Shown here one piece after another: positions 18,935 through 26,223 of a stretch of DNA of 64,000 nt (its first letter is position 1; each line of letters starts with the position of its first letter). The notes beneath the pieces are model-generated. The model was not told where the DNA came from, did not search any database, and saw only the letters and a program-made list of their open reading frames with translations. Source of the DNA: Hymenobacter sp. BT188 (lineage in GTDB: Bacteria > Bacteroidota > Bacteroidia > Cytophagales > Hymenobacteraceae); the NCBI RefSeq assembly GCF_014333585.1, contig NZ_JACSCW010000001.1, positions 372,001 to 436,000 of the forward strand. Reading direction: 5' to 3'. Position numbers and translations under genes: made by a program.

Positions 18935-19444
18935 CTAGTTGGCGTTTCCTGGGTTGACTGCCGGTCTGCCTGACCGTCCGCGCGGCCCGTTAGCCTGACG
19001 CTCGGTTTTCATTTCCTTCATCATCACGCGGCCAAACTCGCGCTCTGCCTTATATAACTGTGCTACCTGCCGGGCTGAAATCACCTTCTGAAATTTGGCG
19101 AAATAATCCTCCGTCATATTCAGCTCATTTTTCGACACGGCAATGATCTGCTTGAGATTGTCGCGGGCCTGGTCGTCGGTCATGGTGGGCGTAGCACTGC
19201 GGCGCAGCTGATCGTGGGAGCGGCGTAGCTCACGGCGCTTGGTGCTGTATTCATTATACAAAGGCCAGAAACGTTGACCTTGCTCGGGGGTAAGCGCTAC
19301 TTCGCGGGTGATGTAGGCAATGCGCGCATTTTCAATACGGGCCTCAATATCGGCGGAGCGGGTGTTTTGGGCGCGCAGGTTTGGTAAGGCAATTAGCAGA
19401 AGCACCAACGCCAAACCTAAGCGAGAAAAAAGGGAATTATTCAT
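18935..19444 (-). CDS. Secreted CpxP/Spy-like periplasmic protein
   Basis: About 169 residues. The start was taken at the ATG at 19444 because the longer frame (19498) would overlap the preceding gene and add a stretch before the signal peptide. The signal peptide is LALVLLLIALPNLRA. The mature part is helical and charged, with VALTPEQGQRFWPLYNEY, the kind of LTxxQ-like motif found in CpxP/Spy and in heavy-metal sensor proteins, and the C-terminus is rich in Gly, Arg and Asn. It is the third gene of an apparent operon with an ECF sigma factor and a one-helix membrane protein, so an envelope-stress sensing or chaperone role is plausible. No metal ligands are obvious. Confidence 0.65.
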   Translation of the reverse strand: MNNSLFSRLGLALVLLLIALPNLRAQNTRSADIEARIENARIAYITREVALTPEQGQRFWPLYNEYSTKRRELRRSHDQLRRSATPTMTDDQARDNLKQIIAVSKNELNMTEDYFAKFQKVISARQVAQLYKAEREFGRVMMKEMKTERQANGPRGRSGRPAVNPGNAN

Positions 19445-19478
19445 AGTGGGAAGAAGGCAAAAAGAGATAAAAGTTCGG

Positions 19479-19943
19479 TTAGTAGTAAGCTTCATCAAGG
19501 GTGGGAGGCCCCAGTGCAGCTTCCAATTCCTGGGGTGAGGCTTGCAGGAAATAAGCCATTAGGTTGTCATCGGGTAAGGGCAAGCTGGCCAAGTCCTCGG
19601 TTTCCAACTGATTGTTGACGGCCAGATACTCAATCAGGGCGGCATCGGGCACGGTGGCCAGCGCGGTCGTGGGGGGCAAATTGGGGGTTTGTATAGTAGG
19701 CTGACTCAGGTAGAAAGCTGTCGAAAAGCCCCCCAGCACTACCGCTGAGGCCAAAGCCGTGCGTAGCGGTCGGGATAGGTTTGTCAGCCAGCCCCACGTC
19801 ACCGACTCAGAGGTAGCTTCGGGCTGCACGCGCGCCATTATCTGGCGCGGCAGCTGGTCGAAGTAACCGGCTGGGGGCGAGGCTAGTGGTGGTTGCGGCC
19901 GGCGTGGGTGGTCATCGAGCCGAAAAGGAGTTTTCATATGCAT
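19479..19943 (-). CDS. Single-pass membrane protein, probable anti-sigma factor
   Basis: A 154-residue protein (147-154 depending on the start; MKTPFR at 19937 is an alternative). A short Pro-rich cytoplasmic part (1-58) is followed by one transmembrane helix (ALASAVVLGGFSTAFYLS, about 62-80) and an acidic periplasmic tail of about 70 residues (PDAALIEYLAVNNQLETEDLA). It sits 24 bases after the ECF sigma gene and before the CpxP-like gene. The layout is that of an anti-sigma factor, but no zinc-binding HxxxCxxC motif is present and the cytoplasmic part is short, so the call rests on position and topology. Confidence 0.6.
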   Translation of the reverse strand: MHMKTPFRLDDHPRRPQPPLASPPAGYFDQLPRQIMARVQPEATSESVTWGWLTNLSRPLRTALASAVVLGGFSTAFYLSQPTIQTPNLPPTTALATVPDAALIEYLAVNNQLETEDLASLPLPDDNLMAYFLQASPQELEAALGPPTLDEAYY

Positions 19944-19967
19944 TGGATGCGACTGGGGCCGCGAGGT

Positions 19968-20519
19968 TTAATCGGCGGAAGATTCTTCGGTAACGTATTG
20001 CTCAATCTTTTTTACAGCGTGGTGATAGGAAGCTTTCAGGGCGCCTACCGAAGTGCCCGTGACGTCGGCCATCTGCTCGTAGGTCATATCGTCGTAATAT
20101 TTGAGGTTGAACACGAGGCGCTGTTTGTCGGGGAGGCGCAGAATGGCTTTTTGCAGCTTGCGCTCTATCTCATGACCGGCCAGCAGCGGGTCGGCTTCGA
20201 TTTTGGCCGCTAATTCGGCCCCCACATCATTTAGCGGCAGAAAAAACTTGCGACGCTTGCTTTGCAGAAAGCTCAGGCACTCGTTGGTGGCAATCCGGTA
20301 AATCCAGGTGTAGAGAGAGGCATCCTGGCGGAAGTTGCCAAGGTGATTCCACACCTTCACAAAGGTATCCTGGGTGAGGTCGTCGGCATCATTGTGGTCT
20401 ACCACCATCTTGCGCACATGCCAGTACACCTTCTGCTGATACTTGCGCACCAGCTGGTTGAACGCCACATTGCGAGCCGCCGGGTCTTGGAACTTGAGGA
20501 GGATTTCTTGGTCTTCCAA
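19968..20519 (-). CDS. ECF-type RNA polymerase sigma factor
   Basis: A 183-residue sigma-70 family factor of the extracytoplasmic-function group. Region 2 includes WHVRKMVVDHNDADDLTQDTFVKVWNHL (split here by its core DADDLTQDTF), which binds core polymerase and the -10 element; region 4 includes RLPDKQRLVFNLKYYDDMTYEQMADVTGTS with its helix-turn-helix. There is no region 1 or 3. It heads a three-gene minus-strand operon. Such factors usually activate their own promoter and are held inactive by the next gene's product. No repeated promoter motif specific to it was seen in the window. Confidence 0.93.
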   Translation of the reverse strand: MEDQEILLKFQDPAARNVAFNQLVRKYQQKVYWHVRKMVVDHNDADDLTQDTFVKVWNHLGNFRQDASLYTWIYRIATNECLSFLQSKRRKFFLPLNDVGAELAAKIEADPLLAGHEIERKLQKAILRLPDKQRLVFNLKYYDDMTYEQMADVTGTSVGALKASYHHAVKKIEQYVTEESSAD

Positions 20520-20696
20520 GTAGGAGGGAGAGGAGTTAAAGGACGCTGACGGTGATTAGACGCGAAGGGCAAGAGGAGGTTTAATGCGAAGAAGTAGTTA
20601 GCCTGATAATTGCCAACTCCGCGATAGAGGCGTGTGGACCTCCGGGACACTTATGTATCTAGCCGGAGTGCCCACCTTATTTGTATTCATTTATAG

Positions 20697-21116
20697 ACAA
20701 GAGCGGCCGTAGCGCACCAACTACGGTCCGGCTTACGCCCACTGCTTGATTTCGACACCGACTCGAAGCGCATAGCGCAGTACGAGCGCGGCGGCAAAGG
20801 AAAGAAAGACCGCAGCTTACCATTGCCGGAAAGCCTGTTGCACCTACTGCGTGAACAGTTCCGGCAGTTTCGCCCGCCCCATTTATTTTTGTTTGAGGGA
20901 ATGCAGCATGGGGAGCCCTACAGTGACCGTAGCCTACAACAAGTAGTGAAACAAGCCGCGGCCCGTGCCAGTATTCGGCGGCCGGTTACGCTGCACATGC
21001 TGCGCCATTCTTATGCCACCCATTTACTGGAGGCTGACATTGATATTCGCCTTATTTAGGACTTACTGGGTCACAGCAGTATTAAAACAACCGAAATTTA
21101 CACCCATGTGGCTTAA
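20697..21116 (+). pseudogene. Broken tyrosine recombinase/integrase
   Basis: The frame encodes the C-terminal catalytic half of a XerC/integrase-type recombinase: a first fragment (GGKGKKDRSLPLP), then HMLRHSYATHLLE with the catalytic His-x-x-Arg, then RLI-stop-DLLGHSSIKTTEIYTHVA with the active-site tyrosine. The stop at 21057-21059 is TAG where relatives have Gln (CAG), a single-base nonsense change. The N-terminal half is missing: before 20697 the frame is closed, and the SGLR box is joined directly to DFDTD with the usual helix lost. So it is a decayed relic, next to an AT-rich gene with cassette-like flanks. Confidence 0.88.
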
Positions 21117-21168
21117 CGAAGCCGCTCCGCCACTCTACTTGATAGCCTAGGCCTGTGGTGCCCCGATT

Positions 21169-21201
21169 GCGGGTAGCATGCTTGTATGGTATGCTACCCG
21201 C
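21169..21201. repeat. Hairpin downstream of the recombinase relic
   Basis: Perfect 11-bp arms GCGGGTAGCAT/ATGCTACCCGC with an 11-base loop. A second 10-bp hairpin (ATACCTGCTA 21225-21234 / TAGCAGGTAT 21252-21261) follows immediately. No T-run follows the first, so a recombination-site or relic structure is as likely as a terminator. Confidence 0.6.
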
Positions 21202-21267
21202 TACTTACTTGCATACTGAAAGAAATACCTGCTATTCACGCAGCCCGCCAGTAGCAGGTATCTAAAT

Positions 21268-21274
21268 GTTAGGT
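21268..21274 (+). other. GTTAGGT, possible integron-type cassette boundary
   Basis: GTTAGGT fits the GTTRRRY core of integron attC/attI sites and lies just after a 10-bp hairpin and about 45 bases before the AT-rich CPBP gene, where a cassette start would be expected. The matching far-end site is weak: GCATAAC at 22089-22095 and GTTATAA at 22182-22188. A single heptamer is little evidence; kept as a hypothesis. Confidence 0.25.
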
Positions 21275-21316
21275 GCAACCAAAGGGAAGACACAACAATC
21301 ATAAACAAATTATAAA

Positions 21317-22066
21317 ATGAATAAAAAGTTAAAATTAGGGCTGGCACTTTTTATAATAGGATTACTTGGTGTATTTACAATGCTAACTGTGACTATACCT
21401 CTTGAAAACTTTCCAAAGGAAGTATTAGATAAAATATCACCACAAACTCTCAAATTTTTAGTGCTACTCAATCCGACGATTCTACTGTTAATTGCCGTCG
21501 TGGTTGGCACGGTGCTATATGACAAGGTTGGACTTACCGTTCCAACAATTTCTTCAATACTGAAAATTGAAGACGCTAAGAAAAAGTTTATGAGCCAAAT
21601 AAAATTTGGTGTTTTATTTGGTTTGGTGGCAGGTATTTTAACTACAATTATTGGACTTATTTTTAAATCTTCTATTCCGCAAGAACTTATTGAGGTTGGA
21701 AATAAAATTAAAGTAACTACACTTGCAAGATTTGCCTATGGGGGATTGACGGAAGAAATTCTAATGCGTTTTGGATTTATGACATTAGTTGTCTGGATAA
21801 TTTTTAAGTTGAGCAAAAAATTAAATAATTCAACTTACTGGATAGGTATTATTTTAGCAAGTGTTCTATTTGCCATTGGACATTTTCCAGTCATATTTAA
21901 TGCCGTGCAAAACCCAACAATATCTTTGTTGACTTATATACTAGTTGGAAATTCAATCGCTGGCCTATTTTTTGGCTGGTTATATTGGAAAAAGGGACTT
22001 GAAGCAGCATTCATAGGTCACATATTTGCACACGTAGCAATGATAAGCGGAGAACAAATATTTTAA
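21317..22066 (+). CDS. CPBP-family intramembrane protease (AT-rich, probably acquired)
   Basis: A 249-residue polytopic membrane protein of the CPBP (Abi/CAAX-protease-like) family. The glutamate pair and arginine of the first motif are Glu146-Glu147 and Arg151 (TEEILMRFG); the second motif histidine is in FAIGHFP (His189), and the third motif with its histidine and asparagine-like position is in FIGHIFAHV. Six to eight membrane helices are visible. Members act on prenylated proteins in eukaryotes and are used for bacteriocin immunity in some bacteria; the substrate here is unknown. Base use is strikingly AT-rich, with many AAA, TTT and ATT codons unlike all neighbours, and a recombinase relic lies just upstream: clear signs of transfer. 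Confidence 0.87.
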   Translation: MNKKLKLGLALFIIGLLGVFTMLTVTIPLENFPKEVLDKISPQTLKFLVLLNPTILLLIAVVVGTVLYDKVGLTVPTISSILKIEDAKKKFMSQIKFGVLFGLVAGILTTIIGLIFKSSIPQELIEVGNKIKVTTLARFAYGGLTEEILMRFGFMTLVVWIIFKLSKKLNNSTYWIGIILASVLFAIGHFPVIFNAVQNPTISLLTYILVGNSIAGLFFGWLYWKKGLEAAFIGHIFAHVAMISGEQIF

Positions 22067-22363
22067 CTTCAATGACAAATTTGACAGTGCATAACAAGGG
22101 TATGGCAAAATGAGGATGGAAGTGCTGAATTGAACATTTGTTATTCGACTTTCCCGCCTTCGTAAAGCCCAAAAGTGTTGTGTTATAATCAAATAAATCA
22201 AATAAATACGTTTTAATTATTAATGTGAGCGCTGTTTATTTAATTTACTTTTGTAAAAATTTATTAAGAGGCAAACTATTTTATTTAGGGTTTAATTAAC
22301 GCCAGCTTATTTTGTTGATATAAATTAGTTAAGTTGTGTTGCTATACGTTTACTGTATTTTAG
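22067..22363. other. AT-rich spacer after the CPBP gene
   Basis: About 300 bases with the same AT-rich composition as the CPBP gene, returning to normal composition at the next gene. It contains the weak attC-like pair (22089-22095 and 22182-22188, about 100 bases apart). No gene or terminator is supported. Confidence 0.45.
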
Positions 22364-23131
22364 TTATCTATTTGTTGCGTAAGAAATCCCTACCGTAATA
22401 TTCGTATTGTCATTAAATCGGCCCTCAATTACCCGGCTTTCGTGGGTGTAGTTGTAGGTGAAATTTACAGCCAGGCGGCGCGTAAGCTTCAGAGCAAGCG
22501 TAGTTAAATTGCTGAAGCGATAATCATCAAAGTTTCTGAGGGAAGGCTGATAGTACGTGAGGGCACTCAGCGTAATGATGCTGCGCGAGTAAGCCACCTT
22601 CAGTCGGGCAGAATTGCGGGCAGTTACGCGCTCAGTGCCATTCTGGAAGTTGGTCGACTCACGGATGATCAGATTGCTGACTGATATTTCGCGCCCCAGC
22701 GAATCGAAGTAAAAGGCCCAGCCCGGCCCGGCTCCTAACTGAACTCGGTGGTCGATGCCGCGCAGATTGCTGCGCTCGAAGCCACCGATACCATAGAAGC
22801 GAAAACGGTTGAGGCGGTAATAAGGCGTAGCATTCAGGAGCAACTCGCGCTCTTTGAGCAGACGATCCTGCTTACCATAAATAAAGCTGCCGCTTAAGGG
22901 CAAGCCGATATGTTCGCCGCGGGTAAAAGTGGCGGTGTGGGCCGTGGATAGCAGGGTGCGATTTACGCCTCCAGCGCTGTAAGCGCCCGTCAACTGGCCA
23001 GTATACACGATTAAAGTCGTGTCGGGGGGCAAATCCTGGGCGAGGGTAGGGCGCGCCAGCAGCAAAGCAAGACACATGACTACTCCCAGGATACTGTGGC
23101 CCGACAGGCTTCGATTCCGGATTTTGAGCAA
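22364..23131 (-). CDS. DUF481 outer-membrane protein
   Basis: About 255 residues if it starts at the TTG at 23131, a start chosen because it gives a normal signal peptide (HSILGVVMCLALLLARPTLAQ); the open frame continues to 23281 but passes through a strong hairpin and overlaps the divergent HPF gene. The mature protein matches DUF481: alternating strands with YYRLNRFRFYGIGGFERSN, RVQLGAGPGWAFY and a C-terminal INVTFNYTH-like strand, i.e. a 12-strand-type barrel induced by salt in some Proteobacteria. It faces the HPF/RaiA gene divergently. The real start needs experimental support. Confidence 0.75.
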   Translation of the reverse strand: MLKIRNRSLSGHSILGVVMCLALLLARPTLAQDLPPDTTLIVYTGQLTGAYSAGGVNRTLLSTAHTATFTRGEHIGLPLSGSFIYGKQDRLLKERELLLNATPYYRLNRFRFYGIGGFERSNLRGIDHRVQLGAGPGWAFYFDSLGREISVSNLIIRESTNFQNGTERVTARNSARLKVAYSRSIITLSALTYYQPSLRNFDDYRFSNLTTLALKLTRRLAVNFTYNYTHESRVIEGRFNDNTNITVGISYATNR

Positions 23132-23191
23132 GTATTCCGTTAGGACACTCGGCGGTCGTTGATAACCGCGCGGCTTGGTTCCCGTATTGAA

Positions 23192-23238
23192 AAATGCCCC
23201 CCGCATGCGCTCAGCAATACCGGGGGGCATTTTTTCCA
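23192..23238. repeat. GC-run hairpin between divergent genes
   Basis: Arms AAAATGCCCCCCG (left) and CGGGGGGCATTTT (right) form a perfect 13-bp stem around 16 bases, with A and T runs outside. It looks like a bidirectional terminator but stands upstream of both flanking genes, directly before the HPF start at 23256. Confidence 0.75.
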
Positions 23239-23255
23239 TTCTTACCGTTTGTTCT

Positions 23256-23552
23256 ATGCAATACAATATCGATAACATCAAAGTAGATTTACAGATGGTG
23301 GGCTTCTCTGAAAGCCCCGCCTTGGTGGATCAGGTAGAAAGCGAGCTGCGCCGCGTAATGCGCTTCCGCCAGGACATTGTAGCCGCCGACGTGTACTTGC
23401 GTGAGGAAGGCACAAACCCCGAAAACAACAAGACCGTACGGTGGCGCCTCGGTATTCCGGGCAAAGATCTGTTTGCGGAAGGTGCCGGTGCTTCCTGGCC
23501 CGCTAGCCTACGTGATGCCAGCGAGAAGCTGAAGCGGCAGTTTGTTGACTAA
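23256..23552 (+). CDS. HPF/RaiA-family ribosome-associated protein
   Basis: A 98-residue protein with the beta-alpha fold of the S30AE family, which binds the 30S decoding region to silence or pair ribosomes in starved cells. Evident are the N-terminal beta strands (IDNIKVDLQMVGFSESPAL), the helix LVDQVESELRRVMRFRQD and the final strand and helix (RWRLGIPGKDLFAEG, DASEKLKRQFVD). It lacks the C-terminal dimerisation domain of long HPF, so it corresponds to the short form. The start is the ATG at 23256; a longer frame from 23175 runs through the GC-run hairpin. A terminator with a perfect stem follows. Confidence 0.8.
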   Translation: MQYNIDNIKVDLQMVGFSESPALVDQVESELRRVMRFRQDIVAADVYLREEGTNPENNKTVRWRLGIPGKDLFAEGAGASWPASLRDASEKLKRQFVD

Positions 23553-23614
23553 CGAATAGCGAAGGTATAAATAGTAAGCAACTGCTGTGCTTCGCTACTT
23601 GCTATACTCTGCTT

Positions 23615-23651
23615 AAAAAAAGCCCCCCAGAGAATATCTGGGGGGCTTTTT
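23615..23651. terminator. Bidirectional terminator (HPF / transketolase)
   Basis: Perfect 9-bp stem GCCCCCCAG/CTGGGGGGC around AGAATAT, with A and T runs at both ends, between converging genes. Confidence 0.93.
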
Positions 23652-23669
23652 AACTTAAAAAAACACGCA

Positions 23670-24626
23670 CTACTTCTTACGAGCCATTACTCGTTCTACC
23701 GCTGCCACGATGTCGTTTTCCATCAGGCCATATTTCTCCATGAGCTGATCGGGGGTGCCGCTCTCGCCGAAAGAGTCGTTGACGGCCACCATCTCCAGAG
23801 GTAGCGGCTCTTCACGAGCGAGCAGCTGGGCGATGCTGTCGCCGAGGCCGCCGTTCATCTGATGCTCCTCTGCCGACACTACGCACCGCGTTTTGCGCGC
23901 CGACTGGAGAATAGCAGCCGCATCTAAAGGCTTGATGGTGTGAATGTTGATGATTTCGGCATCAATGCCTTTTTCGGCCAGCAGCTTACCCGCCAGAATG
24001 GCTTTCCACACCAGGTGGCCGGTGGCAAAAATGCTCACATCGGCACCTTCATTGAGCATTACGGCTTTGCCAATTTCGAATTGCTGATCGGCGGGGGTAA
24101 AGTTGGGCACCACAGGCCGGCCAAAGCGCAGGTACACGGGGCCTTCATGCTCGGCAATGGCGATGGTAGCAGCCTTGGTCTGGTTGAAGTCGCAGGGGTT
24201 AATAACGGTCATGTGGGGCAGCATGCGCATCATGCCCAGGTCTTCCAGAATCTGGTGGGTGGCACCGTCTTCCCCCAGCGTAACGCCAGCGTGGGAAGCG
24301 CAGATCTTCACGTTCTTACCGGAGTAGGCAATGCTCTGCCGGATCTGGTCGTACACCCGGCCGGTGCTGAAGTTGGCGAAAGTGCCGGTAAAGGGAATTT
24401 TGCCCCCTATGGTCATGCCGGCCGCCATGCTCATCATGTTGGCCTCCGCAATACCTACCTGGAAGAAGCGCTCGGGAAAGTCTTTCTTGAACGCATCCAT
24501 TTTGAGCGAGCCCGTGAGGTCGGCGCAGAGAGCTACTACGTTTTCATTGGTTTTGCCCAGTTCGTGCAGGCCGGCACCGAAGCCTGAGCGCGTGTCTTTG
24601 GATTCGGAGTAGGGGAATTCTTTCAT
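23670..24626 (-). CDS. Transketolase, C-terminal half (pyrimidine-binding and C-terminal domains)
   Basis: A 318-residue protein equal to the second half of transketolase: the Pyr domain (CADLTGSLKMDAFKKDFPERFFQVGIAEANMM, read in pieces) with the TPP-activating glutamate in VGIAEAN, then SHAGVTLGEDGATHQ and the C-terminal domain from about 190. Split transketolases work as an alpha2-beta2 enzyme in the pentose phosphate pathway. The partner half is at 26224-27123, on the same strand but 1.6 kb away, with a von Willebrand gene and a repeat between, which is unusual because these halves are normally adjacent. Confidence 0.93.
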   Translation of the reverse strand: MKEFPYSESKDTRSGFGAGLHELGKTNENVVALCADLTGSLKMDAFKKDFPERFFQVGIAEANMMSMAAGMTIGGKIPFTGTFANFSTGRVYDQIRQSIAYSGKNVKICASHAGVTLGEDGATHQILEDLGMMRMLPHMTVINPCDFNQTKAATIAIAEHEGPVYLRFGRPVVPNFTPADQQFEIGKAVMLNEGADVSIFATGHLVWKAILAGKLLAEKGIDAEIINIHTIKPLDAAAILQSARKTRCVVSAEEHQMNGGLGDSIAQLLAREEPLPLEMVAVNDSFGESGTPDQLMEKYGLMENDIVAAVERVMARKK

Positions 24627-24678
24627 GAAGGAGATGTAAAATGTTGGAGTTGCTCGTTCTGGTTATTCTTCAAGCATA

Positions 24679-26079
24679 TCATTTCCCAAACATACTCACC
24701 GAAGTCGTCTGTCCGCTGCGGATGGTGAAATTGCGCACGTCCGTAAACTGACTACCCGTGGAATTTTTGGTGCGAAACACCAGGCGGTAGGCGCCCGGCT
24801 GCATCGTCAGGTTGATTTTGCTGGAGGTTTCGGGGAGGTTATAAATCCAGGTTTGTGATTCGTCGTCGTTGAGTTGATAGATGCTGCCGTAGCCTGCCAG
24901 ATCGGTGACAATATTCAGCGTGCCGGGCGCCGGATATGTTACCATGGTTTCCTGTCCTTGCTTGATCGTGACGCGGCGGATAATGCGCGGCAGCGTAAGT
25001 AACTCTACCTCATAATTGCCCCCCAGTAACTTCTGCCTACTCCCAAATGGCAGCGCCACTACCGTGGCCGCCTCGCCCTGCGCCCGCACCACCGCTTGAA
25101 CCGTGCCGTAGGGGTTAGGCGTCATATTGGGGCCCTGCAAGCGGAGTGTTCCTTGTGGGGTCTTATACGTCAGTAAGTTGGCTTGGCCGGGCTTGATTTT
25201 TAAGTCGGCCTGCCGCACTGGGGGCACCGTATTGATAATGAGGTCGTAGGACTGGAGCGCGTCAATGTCGAGAACGTCGGGCTGGCCTTTGGCGTCGCGG
25301 TAATGCACGTAGTTGTATTCGGGCTGACCGGTGGCGCTGTTCACAAAGGTCATGTTCACGTTGCTTTCCACTGGCTTGCCGTCGGCGTCGGTGAGGTTTA
25401 CCCGGACAGTGGTTTTTTGCAGGGTCTGGGTAATGACGTTATCGAGCACCGAGCGGAAAGTCTTGACATCCGCCGCGTTGTAATACTGCCCCAAACATTC
25501 GAGCTGTTTGCCAAACTCTTTTTCGGCCCCAATGCCAATTACAAAGGGCTTTAAAAAGATATGCTTACGCTGCAACGCCAACGACGTGGCGCACGGGTCA
25601 CCCTGGCAGGACTCAAGACCGTCGGTGATGAGAATGAGCACGTTGCGAGCTGTTTTATCGGCCGGAAAGTCGTTGGCCGATTGCAGCAGCGAATACGTGA
25701 TGGGCGTATTCCCCCGAGGTTGAAGCGTCTGTAATTTAGCCTTGATGGGCTTCGCATTCTTAGCTGCAAAAGCTACTTCCAGACGCGAGTCCTGACAGTT
25801 ATTTTCCTCCCGACCGTACTGATGGCCATACACGCGCAATCCCAATTCCAGATTTGGGTATGTGTTAAGCGAATCGACCATCTTGGCCAGCAAACTCTTG
25901 GCTACTTCCATACGTGGCCGACCTTCCCACACGGCCCCCATGCTACCCGAAGCATCGAGCAAAAACAGGATGCGGGTAGTGCGGGGCTTCGTGGGGGGCA
26001 AATTCTGGGCGCACACCGGAGTCGTGAGTAGCAAAATGCCCCCCAGTAGTATTCCGCGCAGGCACCCAAGTCGGCTCAT
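24679..26079 (-). CDS. Secreted von Willebrand factor A domain protein
   Basis: A 466-residue exported protein. Signal peptide 1-25 (GILLGGILLLTTPVCA). The VWA domain (about 35-210) keeps the metal-ion adhesion site: DASGSMG (Asp42, Ser44, Ser46), the threonine in RGNTPITYSL and the aspartate of ITDGLESC. After it come beta-rich domains with repeated strands (NLTDADGKPVESNVNM, GTLNIVTDLAGYGS) ending in VSMFGK. It probably binds protein or carbohydrate at the cell surface. It interrupts the two transketolase genes, with 52 bases to one and a hairpin repeat on the other side. Confidence 0.85.
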   Translation of the reverse strand: MSRLGCLRGILLGGILLLTTPVCAQNLPPTKPRTTRILFLLDASGSMGAVWEGRPRMEVAKSLLAKMVDSLNTYPNLELGLRVYGHQYGREENNCQDSRLEVAFAAKNAKPIKAKLQTLQPRGNTPITYSLLQSANDFPADKTARNVLILITDGLESCQGDPCATSLALQRKHIFLKPFVIGIGAEKEFGKQLECLGQYYNAADVKTFRSVLDNVITQTLQKTTVRVNLTDADGKPVESNVNMTFVNSATGQPEYNYVHYRDAKGQPDVLDIDALQSYDLIINTVPPVRQADLKIKPGQANLLTYKTPQGTLRLQGPNMTPNPYGTVQAVVRAQGEAATVVALPFGSRQKLLGGNYEVELLTLPRIIRRVTIKQGQETMVTYPAPGTLNIVTDLAGYGSIYQLNDDESQTWIYNLPETSSKINLTMQPGAYRLVFRTKNSTGSQFTDVRNFTIRSGQTTSVSMFGK

Positions 26080-26095
26080 AGCATACGGCAGATAA

Positions 26096-26195
26096 TTTGA
26101 ACGTCATGCAGAGCAAAGCGCAGCATCTGGCGTGTTTAGTGGGGTTACTAACCTCTCATCAGCATGCGAGATGCTTCGCTTTGCATACGTTCAAA
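26096..26195. repeat. Hairpin repeat, copy A (GTCATGC...GAAGCATCT family)
   Basis: A 100-base imperfect palindrome: TTTGAACGTCATGCAGAGC pairs with GCTTTGCATACGTTCAAA, with the inner GCATCT/AGATGC arms and the central GTTACTAAC and CATCAGCA shared with copies B and D. It lies between the von Willebrand and transketolase genes. Confidence 0.8.
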
Positions 26196-26223
26196 GTTAT
26201 AAAGCCAAGTCTGCGACTCGGCT

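Noticed and set aside
21057..21059. Amber stop read as suppressed or recoded (selenocysteine/pyrrolysine-like)
   Set aside because: The N-terminal half of the gene is also missing and the stop replaces a Gln codon; simple decay explains it.
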